64,000 nucleotides of DNA from Bacteroidota bacterium (GCA_947457395.1 CANGVA010000005.1:62001-126000); one strand, 5' to 3'; counted from the stretch's first letter, positions 25,613 through 35,356 are shown. The notes: generated from the sequence alone by a model not told the origin. Program-made: numbers and translations.

Positions 25613-28027
25613 ATGAAACACGCTAAACGTATTTATCTTTCTTTGATTCTGCTAAGCTCAGTAGTTTTAACTGCAACGCAAGCATTTGCACAAAATGCCC
25701 GCTTGCAGGTAATTCATAATGCTGCCGGTATTTTATTAGACACCGTTGATGTGTATTTAAATGGTACACGTTTTAACGATGTTGCCTTCCGCACGGCTAC
25801 CCCTCTGCTAACAATTCCTGCCGGTAGTTACCTTTTTAGCGTTAATCACAGAAGTAGTTCAGATTCAGCAGATCAGGTATTGTTCTCTCAAACAGTATCA
25901 TTTGGAAGCACCAATGCAAATCTTATTGTAGTTTGCGGTGTAGATAGTCCGGCAAATTATGCAGCAAACCCTGATACACGCCCTACCGCTGTAAGGATTA
26001 TTCAAAGAAGAAATATGTTGGTTGCAGCCAGTAGCGGTGTAGCAACAACCATTATACATGGTGCAACTGATGCTCCCGGAGTTGATATTGTTGCCCGGCC
26101 TAATACTGCATTGAGCTCAGGACTGCGATATGGCGATACTACCAACAACCTTTTTCCGGCTGCAGTTGCTACTGCTTTTGATTTAAGAGTAGCAGGAACA
26201 AGCACGATTGTTAAGACATACAACGCACCCTTTCAGAGTTTTAATCGCAGGTCGCTTGTGGTTCTAGCTTCAGGCTTCTTAAACCCGCCAACCAACCAAA
26301 ACGGATCCTCGTTCAAAATCATAGCTGTTGATACAGCCGGGAATGTAGTTACGCTTGATGAGGTAGCACGCTTACAAATTATTAATAATTGTCCGGATGT
26401 AATCTTAAACTCAATAGATGTTTGGATGAATAATACCAAAGTAGCATCTGTTTTGGATTTCAGAAAAGCCTCATCTATGATAACAATCAAACAGGGCACT
26501 TACACAGTAACTGTAACCAAACGTAACAGCCCAGACACTACAGGCACCAATGTAATTAATAGATTTAGCACCACACTGTTGTCAGGCAAAACCTACTTAG
26601 GTATTGCAACCGGAGTAGTTGATACCAATCAGTATGCGGCAAATTCAGAAGGTATCAATAGAGGTTTTGAATTGATAGGGACAGATAATTTCAGTGAATT
26701 TGCAGGCTCAGGTCAGATAAGCCTGATGGTAGTAAATGGCACCCCAGATGCACCACAGCTAGACCTAAACAGGATTACGCCCTCATTTGTGAAATTTGGC
26801 AATAATTTATCTTTTAAAAATAACCTCTCTGTTGTAAGTCTTTCAGCTGCAAATGGATTGTTAAATATCACAAACAGCGATAGCACGGTTATGTTTGGCA
26901 CGTATCGCATTTCATTAGCTAACCAAGGTGGTAGAACTGCCGTATTATTAACATCAGGATTTAAGTCTGCTACAGGTAATTTTACCGGATCTCCTCTATT
27001 TCAACCTATTCTTGTTTTCAATGATGGATCTGTTCAACTATTAAACAAACTCAGCAGTGATGCGCAGATTGTGCACAACAGCCCTGACAGTACGATAGAA
27101 GTTGTTGATGTATACATAGATGGTGTTAGAGCGCTTAATAATTTCAAGTTCAGAGGTGCTACTCCATTTTTAACATTAGATGCATTTAAACCATATGCCA
27201 TAGCTATTGCGGATTCAGGCAGTAACTCAGCCACAGAAGCATTTTTTAACACGAGCTTAACGCTTGACTCATCAACAAACTACTATGTGATTGCAACCGG
27301 TGTAAGAACCCCTGCAAATTATATTACAAACCCAAATGGGCGGAGTATTGGATTCAGTCTCGTAACTTATAAGGGCGCCCAAAAAAGAGCGTTATTTACC
27401 AAAAACGTAGACCTGCTATTTTATCATGGTGCCACTGACTTATCCTTGGTAACAGCAAAAGGTTTAGGTCAGGTTCAGTTTTTATGTAAAGAAAAGTTAT
27501 ATGGGCAGTTTCATGGTTATGGTGCGCACTCAGCTCAAGAAAATCTTAGATTTGATGTTTCGGATACAAGCGGATATAAAGAAGATATGTTTGGAAACTT
27601 AAAAGACCATCAAGGGAAAGCTGGCCTTGTGTTTGCATCAGGTTTCCGCAATGAAACAGGTAATCAAAAAAGATTTCCATTAATGTTGATGGTAGCATGG
27701 CCTGATGGTAATGTAGACTCAATTGCTCCTGCCCGCCTTATTGGTATGGAAGATGATAATCATTTTATAGAATCATCCAGTATGATCTGCTACCCAAATC
27801 CTGCTACATCAGAAGTTAACCTTTCATTCCGTTTAAAAAGTGACGCTGTTATATATGCCAACATCACCGATATTACGGGCAAGGTAATGAGGCAAATTAA
27901 ACTAGATGCTGTATTTGGCCATAATGAAGTAGTGATACCAACTGCCAACTTATCATCAGGCATGTACTTTATTATAATTAATAGTGGCACTCAGGTGTTA
28001 AGTAAAAAAGTACTCATTAACCAGTAA
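25613..28027 (+). CDS. DUF4397 repeat protein with T9SS type A sorting domain
   Basis: An 804-residue secreted protein. A signal peptide (RIYLSLILLSSVVLTATQAFA) is followed by six repeats of about 115 residues beginning near residues 29, 145, 251, 370, 483 and 601. Odd repeats start A(R)LQxIHN and contain xDVYxNG; even repeats start HGATDAP- or NGTPDAP-like and lack the DVY motif, so the protein alternates two DUF4397-like types. The last 80 residues (from CYPNPATSEVNL near 724 to KKVLINQ) are a typical Por secretion tail recognised by the type IX machinery, so it is exported and probably attached to the cell surface. Function unknown. Confidence 0.9.
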   Translation: MKHAKRIYLSLILLSSVVLTATQAFAQNARLQVIHNAAGILLDTVDVYLNGTRFNDVAFRTATPLLTIPAGSYLFSVNHRSSSDSADQVLFSQTVSFGSTNANLIVVCGVDSPANYAANPDTRPTAVRIIQRRNMLVAASSGVATTIIHGATDAPGVDIVARPNTALSSGLRYGDTTNNLFPAAVATAFDLRVAGTSTIVKTYNAPFQSFNRRSLVVLASGFLNPPTNQNGSSFKIIAVDTAGNVVTLDEVARLQIINNCPDVILNSIDVWMNNTKVASVLDFRKASSMITIKQGTYTVTVTKRNSPDTTGTNVINRFSTTLLSGKTYLGIATGVVDTNQYAANSEGINRGFELIGTDNFSEFAGSGQISLMVVNGTPDAPQLDLNRITPSFVKFGNNLSFKNNLSVVSLSAANGLLNITNSDSTVMFGTYRISLANQGGRTAVLLTSGFKSATGNFTGSPLFQPILVFNDGSVQLLNKLSSDAQIVHNSPDSTIEVVDVYIDGVRALNNFKFRGATPFLTLDAFKPYAIAIADSGSNSATEAFFNTSLTLDSSTNYYVIATGVRTPANYITNPNGRSIGFSLVTYKGAQKRALFTKNVDLLFYHGATDLSLVTAKGLGQVQFLCKEKLYGQFHGYGAHSAQENLRFDVSDTSGYKEDMFGNLKDHQGKAGLVFASGFRNETGNQKRFPLMLMVAWPDGNVDSIAPARLIGMEDDNHFIESSSMICYPNPATSEVNLSFRLKSDAVIYANITDITGKVMRQIKLDAVFGHNEVVIPTANLSSGMYFIIINSGTQVLSKKVLINQ

Positions 28028-28044
28028 GTATAATCACATTCAAT

Positions 28045-28080
28045 AAAAAAGGGGCTTGCCTGCGGCAAGCCCCTTTTTTA
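28045..28080. terminator. Bidirectional terminator between DUF4397 gene and guaB
   Basis: GGGGCTTGCC (28051-28060), TGC loop, GGCAAGCCCC (28064-28073), flanked by an A-run on the left and a T-run on the right, so it can end transcription from both convergent genes. Confidence 0.93.
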
Positions 28081-28097
28081 TTGATAACCACTGCAAC

Positions 28098-29570
28098 CTA
28101 TTTTTTACTGTAGTTTGGAGCTTCCTTGGTGATAGTAATATCATGTGCGTGACTTTCTTTAACACCAGCGCCAGTAATTTTAATAAACTTAGCCCGCTGC
28201 AATGCTTTGATATCTTTAGCTCCCAAATAGCCCATTCCTGCGCGCAAACCACCTACAAATTGATAAATTACATCTTTTAAACTGCCTTTAAATGCAACCA
28301 TACCTACAATCCCTTCAGGTACCAGTTTTGAAATTTCTTCCTCTGCATCTTGGAAATAGCGATCTTTACTTCCCTCCTTCATGGCCTCTATGCTGCCCAT
28401 ACCCCTGTAAGATTTAAACTTACGGCCTTCGTAAATAATGGTTTCTCCGGGAGATTCCTCAGTACCTGCAAAAATACCACCGCTCATTACCGTACTGGCA
28501 CCGGCAGCAAGTGCCTTTACCACGTCTCCACTATAACGGATACCTCCGTCTGCAATTACAGGCACACCTGAACTCTTAATAGCTTTAGCTGCTTCATAAA
28601 CAGCTGTTAGTTGAGGAACGCCAATACCTGCGATTATACGTGTGGTACAAATGGAACCGGGACCCACCCCAACCTTAACCGCATCAACACCTGCATTAAC
28701 AAGCGCCTTGGCGCCTTCACCTGTGGCAACATTACCTGCAACGATATCAAGATTGGAGAATAGCTTTTTCATGCGCTTAACCTCAGTTAATACACCTTTT
28801 GAGTGGCCATGAGCAGTATCAATAATCACAAGATCAGCTCCGGCTTTTTCCAAAGCTGCAATTCTATCAGCTGTTTCGGCCGTTACACCAACAGCCGCAC
28901 CAACAAGCAATCGGCCATGTTTATCTTTACATGCATTTGGATTATCCTTTAATTTTAAAATATCTTTATAGGTAATTAAGCCAATGAGTTTCCCTTGTTT
29001 ATTAACTACCGGTAACTTTTCAATTTTATATTTCTGTAAAATCAATTCTGCTTTTTTCAAATCCGTTCCTTGCGGTGCCGTAATCAAGTTATCTTTTGTC
29101 ATGATCTCAGTCACCCGCCTATTTAAATTTTTCTCAAAACGTAGATCACGATTGGTTAATATTCCAACCAATTTAAACTGATCATTCACAATAGGAATAC
29201 CTCCGATTTTGTTGTCATTCATAAGCCTGTGGGCTTCCTTTAGTGTAGCATTCATGGGCAGAATAACCGGATCCAGAATCATCCCACTCTCGCTTCTTTT
29301 AACCCTCCTTACCTCTTCTGCTTGCCTTTCTATACTCATGTTTTTATGCAATATTCCTACACCACCCTGTTGCGCCATGGCAATAGCCAAACGCGACTCT
29401 GTAACAGTATCCATAGCAGCTGACAGCATTGGAATATTGATGCGAATGTTTCGGGTTAATTGGGTTGAAGTATTTACATCACGCGGTAAAACTTCTGAGT
29501 AGGCAGGCAAGAGGAGTACATCATCAAATGTGAGTCCTTCACCAAAAAATTTAGAGCGGTCGTTTATCAT
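28098..29570 (-). CDS. guaB: IMP dehydrogenase
   Basis: A 490-residue enzyme that oxidises IMP to XMP with NAD, the committed step of GMP synthesis. The TIM-barrel begins with [21 protein letters not shown] and is interrupted by two CBS domains (about residues 95-210, with GGIPIVND and IEKLPVVN). The catalytic loop is [11 protein letters not shown] with Cys near 306, and the flap region [11 protein letters not shown] follows further on. Length is standard. The leader is notable: a consensus promoter is followed by a perfect inverted repeat that ends directly against the ATG. Confidence 0.97.
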   Translation of the reverse strand: MINDRSKFFGEGLTFDDVLLLPAYSEVLPRDVNTSTQLTRNIRINIPMLSAAMDTVTESRLAIAMAQQGGVGILHKNMSIERQAEEVRRVKRSESGMILDPVILPMNATLKEAHRLMNDNKIGGIPIVNDQFKLVGILTNRDLRFEKNLNRRVTEIMTKDNLITAPQGTDLKKAELILQKYKIEKLPVVNKQGKLIGLITYKDILKLKDNPNACKDKHGRLLVGAAVGVTAETADRIAALEKAGADLVIIDTAHGHSKGVLTEVKRMKKLFSNLDIVAGNVATGEGAKALVNAGVDAVKVGVGPGSICTTRIIAGIGVPQLTAVYEAAKAIKSSGVPVIADGGIRYSGDVVKALAAGASTVMSGGIFAGTEESPGETIIYEGRKFKSYRGMGSIEAMKEGSKDRYFQDAEEEISKLVPEGIVGMVAFKGSLKDVIYQFVGGLRAGMGYLGAKDIKALQRAKFIKITGAGVKESHAHDITITKEAPNYSKK

Positions 29571-29597
29571 GGCAAATAACAGGAATGATTATTTGCC
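29571..29597. repeat. Perfect inverted repeat filling the guaB leader
   Basis: GGCAAATAA (29571-29579), 9-nt spacer, TTATTTGCC (29589-29597). The last base touches the guaB ATG and the first base is 3 nt from the -7 element. It could be a 5' mRNA hairpin or an operator. Confidence 0.85.
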
Positions 29598-29600
29598 GTG

Positions 29601-29629
29601 CAAATGTAGCACAAAACAACAGATTACAA
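29601..29629 (-). promoter_or_regulatory. guaB promoter
   Basis: On the minus strand: TTG (29629-29627), 18-bp spacer, TACATTTG (29608-29601). Both boxes and the spacing fit the Bacteroidota consensus. The predicted transcript start falls at the edge of the inverted repeat. Confidence 0.7.
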
Positions 29630-29679
29630 GATAAATAAATTATTAATGTACGATTCGCCTGTATTTACAGCGTTTTAAT

Positions 29680-30198
29680 CTACTGAATACTATCCACAGA
29701 CTTACTTCTGATGAGGTCTTCCAGCACCTGCTCAGGTGATTTTCCTAGGTTTTGAATAGCCATTTTAGCATCTTCTGCTAATTCACTGGTTGGATATTTA
29801 GTAATGAAAGCATTATAGACCTCCTTGGCTTTACTCAAATTCTGCAAACTGTTTTCATAAATATAAGCCTGCAAGAACAATGCTTCCTCGCTTACCCTAC
29901 TTTGGGGGTATTTGTCAATAATGCTTTGAAACAACTCAAGGGCTTGCTGATGTTGCGCTATAACATTACAACGCTGAGCAGCTTTAAAAATAAATTCAGG
30001 GGCTATTTCGTCATCTGGGTATTTTGCAGCAAAATCAAGATAAGCCTTCTTAACTTGCTCAATAGCCTGTGGACTAAAAATAGTATCGTTTGCTTCAAGG
30101 GTTTTAATTTGCTCAAGTGCCTTTTCTTTTGGAGATGAGCATGCTAAAATGAAACATGATGCGAAAATAAAAAATAATGCTTTGCTTATGTTTTCCAT
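29680..30198 (-). CDS. TPR lipoprotein (YbgF/BamD-like)
   Basis: A 172-residue lipoprotein. The leader KALFFIFASCFILACSS ends in a lipobox with the modified Cys in ILACSS. After a Lys/Glu-rich linker come tetratricopeptide-type repeats, seen as ALELFQSIIDKYPQSRVSEEALF and AKEVYNAFITKYPTSELAEDA, the KYPxS-x-x-x-EA spacing typical of the YbgF/BamD/CpoB class. A periplasmic scaffold role in envelope assembly is inferred. The ATG at 30198 is chosen because the lipoprotein leader begins there; a longer frame would overlap the CoA-binding gene upstream. Confidence 0.8.
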   Translation of the reverse strand: MENISKALFFIFASCFILACSSPKEKALEQIKTLEANDTIFSPQAIEQVKKAYLDFAAKYPDDEIAPEFIFKAAQRCNVIAQHQQALELFQSIIDKYPQSRVSEEALFLQAYIYENSLQNLSKAKEVYNAFITKYPTSELAEDAKMAIQNLGKSPEQVLEDLIRSKSVDSIQ

Positions 30199-30247
30199 GA
30201 CGCGAAAATGATTAATTGAATTGAAATGTAAAAACAGAATAAAAAAA

Positions 30248-30613
30248 TTAATACTGGCCGGTTTGTAACATGACCAATGTGCAGGCTTCAATTGGTTCAA
30301 TTTCGGCAAGTTTAAGTTGGGCCTCAAACTCCGCATGCTCGGTTCCCGGATTAAAAATAACACGCTTGGGCTTTAACTTCAGCATATAATCCATGTAGTC
30401 GTGCTGGTTTTGTGTACCAAGATATAATGTAACCGTATCTATATCTTCGTCATCAGGCAAAGTGGTTATAATTTCAACATCTCCTATTTTCCCTGCTCTT
30501 AAACCAAAGGGTAAAACCTCATGACCATGCGCTGTTAGCATTACAGTAGCTTTATATCCGTATCTCTGGGGGTTTGGGGAAGCGCCCAATACCAGTGTTT
30601 TCTTATTTATCAT
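30248..30613 (-). CDS. CoA-binding domain protein (YccU-like)
   Basis: A 121-residue single-domain Rossmann-like protein. Features are the start KKTLVLGASPNPQRYGYKA with a GASPNP-type loop, the middle strand DTVTLYLGTQN, and IFNPGTEHAEFE, all typical of the CoA-binding family 2 (YccU type). Members bind a CoA-like ligand; a physiological role is unknown. It starts head to head with pheT across a 133-bp spacer holding candidate promoter boxes for both, and is followed by the TPR lipoprotein gene 49 bp downstream. Confidence 0.85.
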   Translation of the reverse strand: MINKKTLVLGASPNPQRYGYKATVMLTAHGHEVLPFGLRAGKIGDVEIITTLPDDEDIDTVTLYLGTQNQHDYMDYMLKLKPKRVIFNPGTEHAEFEAQLKLAEIEPIEACTLVMLQTGQY

Positions 30614-30659
30614 GGCAAATTTAAGAGCTTTATCAGTAAAAAAGTTTTTAAAACGTTAA

Positions 30660-30667
30660 CAAATGTA
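30660..30667 (-). promoter_or_regulatory. -7 element of the CoA-binding protein gene (TACATTTG)
   Basis: Minus-strand TACATTTG, exact TAnnTTTG, 46 bp before the ATG. A second exact match (TAAATTTG, 30616-30623) is only 2 bp from the ATG and is a less likely promoter. Confidence 0.35.
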
Positions 30668-30701
30668 ATCACAAAACTTTTTTCGAGGTTAGTTAAATGA
30701 T

Positions 30702-30735
30702 TATTTTCGCCCAACACATCATCAAAAGATGTGTT
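30702..30735 (+). promoter_or_regulatory. pheT leader: -7-like box followed by perfect inverted repeat
   Basis: TATTTTCG at 30702-30709 (one mismatch to TAnnTTTG), then 3 nt, then AACACATC (30713-30720), 7-nt loop, GATGTGTT (30728-30735). The pheT ATG is 11 nt further. The layout mirrors the guaB leader. Confidence 0.6.
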
Positions 30736-30746
30736 AATTTTACTAC

Positions 30747-33155
30747 ATGAAAATTTCATTTAACTGGCTTAAAGAAATCATTGACACTGGTCTTTCGGTG
30801 AAAGAGATAAGCGATTTGCTTACAGGATGCGGGCTTGAGGTAGAAGGCACGGAAAGATATGAATCTGTAAAGGGTGGGTTGAGGGGCATTGTGATTGGAG
30901 AGATTAAAACATGCGAGAAGCACCCGAATGCAGATAAACTTAAAATCACTACGGTTGATATTGGCACGGGTACAGACCTGCATATCGTTTGTGGTGCACC
31001 CAATGCCGCTACCGGGCAAAAAGTTTTGGTAGCTCCTGTAGGTACAATAGTTCACCCTTCCAAGGGAGAACCGTTTGAAATTAAAATAACCAAGATCAGA
31101 GGCGAACTGAGTGAGGGTATGATTTGTGCGGAAGATGAGTTAAGCCTTGGCAAAAGCCATGATGGTATTATGGTTTTACCTGAGCACTACAAGGCAGGTA
31201 AACCAGCTACCGAATATTTTGATGTTTTTGAAGATGATGTAATTGAAATTGGATTAACTGCTAATCGCGGAGATGCGGCCTCACACCTAGGCGTAGCCAG
31301 AGACTTGAGAGCACTAACAGGAAGCGATATAAAAGTAAATGTAGCCCCGGTTCCGGCTGCAACAACAAATGCCCTAGTGCAGGTTGAAATAAAGGACAAT
31401 GATTGTAAAAGATATTCCGGAATAAGTTTAAATGGCATAACAGTAAAAGATTCACCATTATGGATGCAAAACCGCTTACGTGCTATTGGCATTAATCCGA
31501 TAAATAATATCGTTGATGCTACCAATTATGTTCTGCATGAGCTGGGACAGCCTTTGCATGCCTTTGACGCAGACAAATTAAGCGATAAGAAAATTATTGT
31601 ACGAAAACTCCCTAAAGGCACGTCATTTATTACCCTTGATCAGGTAAAAAGAACCTTAACCGGTGATGAGTGTATGATATGCGATGCAGTAAAACCGATT
31701 GCTATTGCTGGTGTGTTTGGTGGTTTGGATTCAGGTATAACTGCACAAACTACTAATATCTTTATTGAGAGTGCTTATTTTGATGCGGCTTCCGTAAGAA
31801 AAACAGCCAAATCTCACGGATTGAGCACCGATGCTTCGTTCAGGTATGAAAGAGGTACGGACCCCAATATAACGTTAATTGCCTTGGCAAGGGTGGTGAG
31901 CCTTATTCAGGAAATTGCAGGAGGAAAAGTTGCTTCTGCCATAACAGATATTTATCCGCATCACATTGCTCATTTCAAGGTTGCATTCTCTATAAAAAAA
32001 TTCAATCAACTCATTGGACAGGTTATACCTACAGAAGAAGTTAAAAGCATATTAAAAAATCTAGAAATAGATATCTCTGAAGAAAGTTCGGATATGCTTG
32101 AACTGCTTGTCCCCCCCTATAGGAGCGATGTAAAGAGAGAAGCTGATGTTGCAGAAGAGGTGTTACGTATTTACGGCCTAAATAAAATAGCCATCCAGCA
32201 ACAGCTCAAATCAACGCTTACCAAATCAGCAGAAGAACAAGCATTTCTGCTGCGCAACAGACTTTCAGATTATCTGAGCGCGAACGGATTCACTGAAATG
32301 TTATCTAATTCCATTACCAAGTCAGCCTATTACACAGATGATGAATTAAAGAAAGCGGTTAAACTGCTTAACCCGCTTAGCAGTGATCTTGACATGATGC
32401 GCATGCAGATGATGTTTAACGGCCTGGAAATGATACAATATAATTCCAATCGAAAAAACAGCAATATCAAGGCATTTGAATACGGACTCACATATGAAAC
32501 AGATGGTTCATCCGGCAAGTTTATAGAAACTCCTCACCTCGCCATATATTTAACAGGATACAAAACTGCCGAATCCTGGAATACACCACAACAAAATGCT
32601 AGCTTTTTTACGCTGAAAAGCTATGTTCAAAATTTGCTTAAAAGAGCAGGAATAAACAGTATTACTTTTCAATATGATGTGGTAAATGATTTTCTTAATG
32701 AGGCTTGCACCATTAATATTGGAGGTAAGCAACTGGCCATGTTGGGTAGCATAAAATCAACATATCTAACCAAGTTTGATATTGAGCAGCCTGTGTATTT
32801 TGCAGATATCAGGTGGAATGAGGTAAAAGAAATTTCAGCACATTCGCCATTTTATCCGCAACAAGTATCTCCTTATCCTGCAGTTAGAAGAGACCTCGCA
32901 TTAATACTTGAAAAATCAGTTAAGTATGCTGAACTTGAAAATATTGCCATTAAAACAGCCCCTTCACTTATTAAGCAAATCAATGCATTTGATGTTTATG
33001 AAGGTGAAAAGATTGAGAAAGGTAAAAAATCATACGCGCTTAGCTTCATTCTGCAGGACGATAACAAAACACTTACTGATTCAGACATAGAAACAGTGAT
33101 GAAAAAGTTGATTAACCGGTTTGAGAAGGAACTAGGAGCTACCTTAAGAAGCTAG
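30747..33155 (+). CDS. pheT: Phenylalanine-tRNA ligase beta subunit
   Basis: An 802-residue subunit of the heterotetrameric PheRS. It opens MKISFNWLKEIIDTGLSVKEISDLL, has the EMAP/Trbp111-like tRNA-binding domain (GEIKTCEKHPNADKLKITTVD), B3/B4 editing region (ANRGDAASHLGVARDLRAL), B5 domain, the degenerate class II core and the C-terminal FDX-ACB anticodon-binding domain (SPYPAVRRDLALILE). Length is standard. pheS is not in the window. The next gene starts 2 bp after its stop, so the downstream coiled-coil gene and zapA are probably cotranscribed. Confidence 0.97.
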   Translation: MKISFNWLKEIIDTGLSVKEISDLLTGCGLEVEGTERYESVKGGLRGIVIGEIKTCEKHPNADKLKITTVDIGTGTDLHIVCGAPNAATGQKVLVAPVGTIVHPSKGEPFEIKITKIRGELSEGMICAEDELSLGKSHDGIMVLPEHYKAGKPATEYFDVFEDDVIEIGLTANRGDAASHLGVARDLRALTGSDIKVNVAPVPAATTNALVQVEIKDNDCKRYSGISLNGITVKDSPLWMQNRLRAIGINPINNIVDATNYVLHELGQPLHAFDADKLSDKKIIVRKLPKGTSFITLDQVKRTLTGDECMICDAVKPIAIAGVFGGLDSGITAQTTNIFIESAYFDAASVRKTAKSHGLSTDASFRYERGTDPNITLIALARVVSLIQEIAGGKVASAITDIYPHHIAHFKVAFSIKKFNQLIGQVIPTEEVKSILKNLEIDISEESSDMLELLVPPYRSDVKREADVAEEVLRIYGLNKIAIQQQLKSTLTKSAEEQAFLLRNRLSDYLSANGFTEMLSNSITKSAYYTDDELKKAVKLLNPLSSDLDMMRMQMMFNGLEMIQYNSNRKNSNIKAFEYGLTYETDGSSGKFIETPHLAIYLTGYKTAESWNTPQQNASFFTLKSYVQNLLKRAGINSITFQYDVVNDFLNEACTINIGGKQLAMLGSIKSTYLTKFDIEQPVYFADIRWNEVKEISAHSPFYPQQVSPYPAVRRDLALILEKSVKYAELENIAIKTAPSLIKQINAFDVYEGEKIEKGKKSYALSFILQDDNKTLTDSDIETVMKKLINRFEKELGATLRS

Positions 33156-33157
33156 CA

Positions 33158-33448
33158 TTGAAAGAGTTAAACGAAATATCAGCTCTTATTCATTTAAAGG
33201 TAGAGCATCTGTTAGCTGAAATGAATAAACTTGAACACCGCTTAAAACAAGCTGAATTAGATAATGAAACACTTAGAAAACAATTGCATGAGCAAAAAAA
33301 TACGATTATTTCAATAGAAGAAACGAATAAAATCGTTAAACTTGCTGAGTCACTCAAAAATTCTGGCGATAGCCGCGAGCTTAAAAAAATGCTTAATGGT
33401 TATATACGAGATATTGATGAGTGCATCAGGTTATTAAGCGAAAGATAA
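33158..33448 (+). CDS. Small coiled-coil protein upstream of zapA
   Basis: A 96-residue acidic, heptad-rich protein (residues about 5-70 look like one long coiled coil). The start is a TTG at 33158, 2 bp after the pheT stop; no ATG exists before an internal Met near residue 21, which would remove part of the helix. It sits between pheT and zapA, and a ZapB-like or septal scaffold role is a guess from position and shape. I do not recognise a named family. Confidence 0.7.
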   Translation: MKELNEISALIHLKVEHLLAEMNKLEHRLKQAELDNETLRKQLHEQKNTIISIEETNKIVKLAESLKNSGDSRELKKMLNGYIRDIDECIRLLSER

Positions 33449-33456
33449 CTACAGCT

Positions 33457-33744
33457 TTGGAAGAATTATCCATTAAGATAAACATTGCCGACAGGTTTTA
33501 TCCGTTGGTTGTAAACAACCAACAGGAGGAATCTGTTAGGAAGGCTGCCAAGCTAATAAACGACAAACTGAAACACCTGCAACAAGAGTTTGCCGTTAAA
33601 GATAAACAGGACATGCTTGCCATGACCTTGCTGGAATTAACAACCGAGCTAATGGATATAAGGCAGCAAAAGCTTGGAGATGAAAACAGCCTGAAGATAC
33701 AATTGCAGCAAACTGTGCAATTGCTATCTCATATAAGTCTATAG
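33457..33744 (+). CDS. zapA: Cell division protein ZapA
   Basis: A 95-residue protein matching the ZapA family: EELSIKINIADRFYPLVV at the N-terminus and a C-terminal helix (KLINDKLKHLQQEF, LLELTTELMDIRQQK) that forms the tetramer coiled coil and bundles FtsZ protofilaments at the Z-ring. Family proteins begin at this point, so I place the start at a TTG (33457), 8 bp after the upstream stop. A GTG at 33421 would add 12 residues but overlap the upstream gene by 28 bp. Confidence 0.83.
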   Translation: MEELSIKINIADRFYPLVVNNQQEESVRKAAKLINDKLKHLQQEFAVKDKQDMLAMTLLELTTELMDIRQQKLGDENSLKIQLQQTVQLLSHISL

Positions 33745-33798
33745 TTACAAACGCGCTTACATAACCATACTTAATTAATTATTAAAGAAAGTCAAAGT

Positions 33799-35340
33799 AT
33801 GGAAATCTATTTAGTTATTATTATTGGGATAGTATCATCGGCAATTGGGGCTGTGGTAATGAATGCTATTAATCAATCGCTGCTAAAGAAAAAAGCAGAG
33901 CAAATTTTAAACGAAGCCAAAAGCAAGGGCGAGATGCTAGTGAAAGACCGAACCCTTGAGGCAAAAGAAAAATTTCTTGCCATGAAAGCTGAGCATGAAA
34001 AAGAAGTAATGCAACGAAACCAGCAGGTAGGCAATGCAGAAAACAAAATCAAACAAAAGGAACAAACACTCAATCAGAAAATAGAACAAAACCAGCGTAA
34101 AGACCAAGAATTAGAACAGCTGAGACAAACACTGAACAAGCAACTGGAATTAGCGCAAGCCAAAAAAGAAGAAGCTGAAAAAGCTTTACAAAGCCAGGTA
34201 AAACAACTGGAAAAAATTGCAGGACTAAGTGCAGAAGAAGCCAAAAAACAAATGGTAGAGGCCCTTACTGAGGAGGCAAGAACAGAAGCCATGAGTAAGG
34301 TAAAAGAGCTGGTTGATGAAGCAAGACTCACCGCTGGAAAAGAGGCTAAAAAAGTAATTCTCAATACTATTCAACGTACTGCAGCAGAGCATGCCATTGA
34401 GAACTCAGTATCTGTATTTAATATCGATAACGATGAAATGAAAGGAAGGATTATTGGAAGGGAAGGAAGAAATATTAGGGCACTTGAAGCAGCAACCGGG
34501 GTAGAGATTATTGTTGATGACACACCTGAAGCAATTATCCTTTCATGCTTTGACCCTATCAGAAGAGAGATAGCAAGACTTTCGTTACACCGTTTGGTGC
34601 AAGATGGTCGCATACACCCAGCTCGTATAGAGGAGGTGGTTGCCAAAACCCGCAAACAACTGGAAGAGGAAGTAGTAGAAATAGGCGAAAGAACGTGTAT
34701 TGATCTTGGTATTCATGGATTGCATCCTGAACTTATACGAATGGTGGGCCGCATGCGGTACCGCTCTTCATATGGGCAAAACTTATTGCAGCACTCCAGA
34801 GAAGTAGCTAATCTTTGTGCAACTATGGCCGCAGAACTCGGCTTAAATGTAAAACTGGCTAAAAGAGCAGGCCTTTTGCATGATATAGGCAAAGTACCTG
34901 ATGATGATCCGGAAACCCCGCATGCATTGCTGGGAATGAAACTTGCAGAGAAATATAAGGAACATCCAGACGTTGTAAATGCTATTGGTGCCCACCATGA
35001 TGAAGTGGAGATGACCGCAGTTATTTCTCCTATTATACAGGCCTGTGATGCCATTAGTGGCGCTCGGCCGGGTGCAAGAAGGGAAGACAGTGAAAACTAT
35101 ATGAAACGTCTGAAAGATTTGGAAAATATGGCATTAAGTTACAATGGCGTAGAAAAAGCTTATGCGATTCAGGCAGGTAGGGAATTACGTGTAATTGTTG
35201 AGTCTGAAAAAGTAACCGATCAGCAGGCAGATGTGCTTTCTGTTGACTTATCTCAGCGCATTCAAACTGAAATGACATATCCGGGCCAGATTAAGATTAC
35301 CGTTATTCGTGAAAAACGAGCGGTAAATTATGCCAAATAA
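33799..35340 (+). CDS. rny: Ribonuclease Y
   Basis: A 513-residue membrane-anchored endoribonuclease that initiates mRNA decay. It has an N-terminal membrane helix ([19 protein letters not shown]), a long coiled coil (residues about 30-190), a KH domain ([19 protein letters not shown]), and an HD phosphohydrolase domain with [15 protein letters not shown] and GAHHDEVE. Length and order are standard. It is 54 bp downstream of zapA and ends with a strong terminator. Confidence 0.97.
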   Translation: MEIYLVIIIGIVSSAIGAVVMNAINQSLLKKKAEQILNEAKSKGEMLVKDRTLEAKEKFLAMKAEHEKEVMQRNQQVGNAENKIKQKEQTLNQKIEQNQRKDQELEQLRQTLNKQLELAQAKKEEAEKALQSQVKQLEKIAGLSAEEAKKQMVEALTEEARTEAMSKVKELVDEARLTAGKEAKKVILNTIQRTAAEHAIENSVSVFNIDNDEMKGRIIGREGRNIRALEAATGVEIIVDDTPEAIILSCFDPIRREIARLSLHRLVQDGRIHPARIEEVVAKTRKQLEEEVVEIGERTCIDLGIHGLHPELIRMVGRMRYRSSYGQNLLQHSREVANLCATMAAELGLNVKLAKRAGLLHDIGKVPDDDPETPHALLGMKLAEKYKEHPDVVNAIGAHHDEVEMTAVISPIIQACDAISGARPGARREDSENYMKRLKDLENMALSYNGVEKAYAIQAGRELRVIVESEKVTDQQADVLSVDLSQRIQTEMTYPGQIKITVIREKRAVNYAK

Positions 35341-35356
35341 AACCAATTAAATAAAA

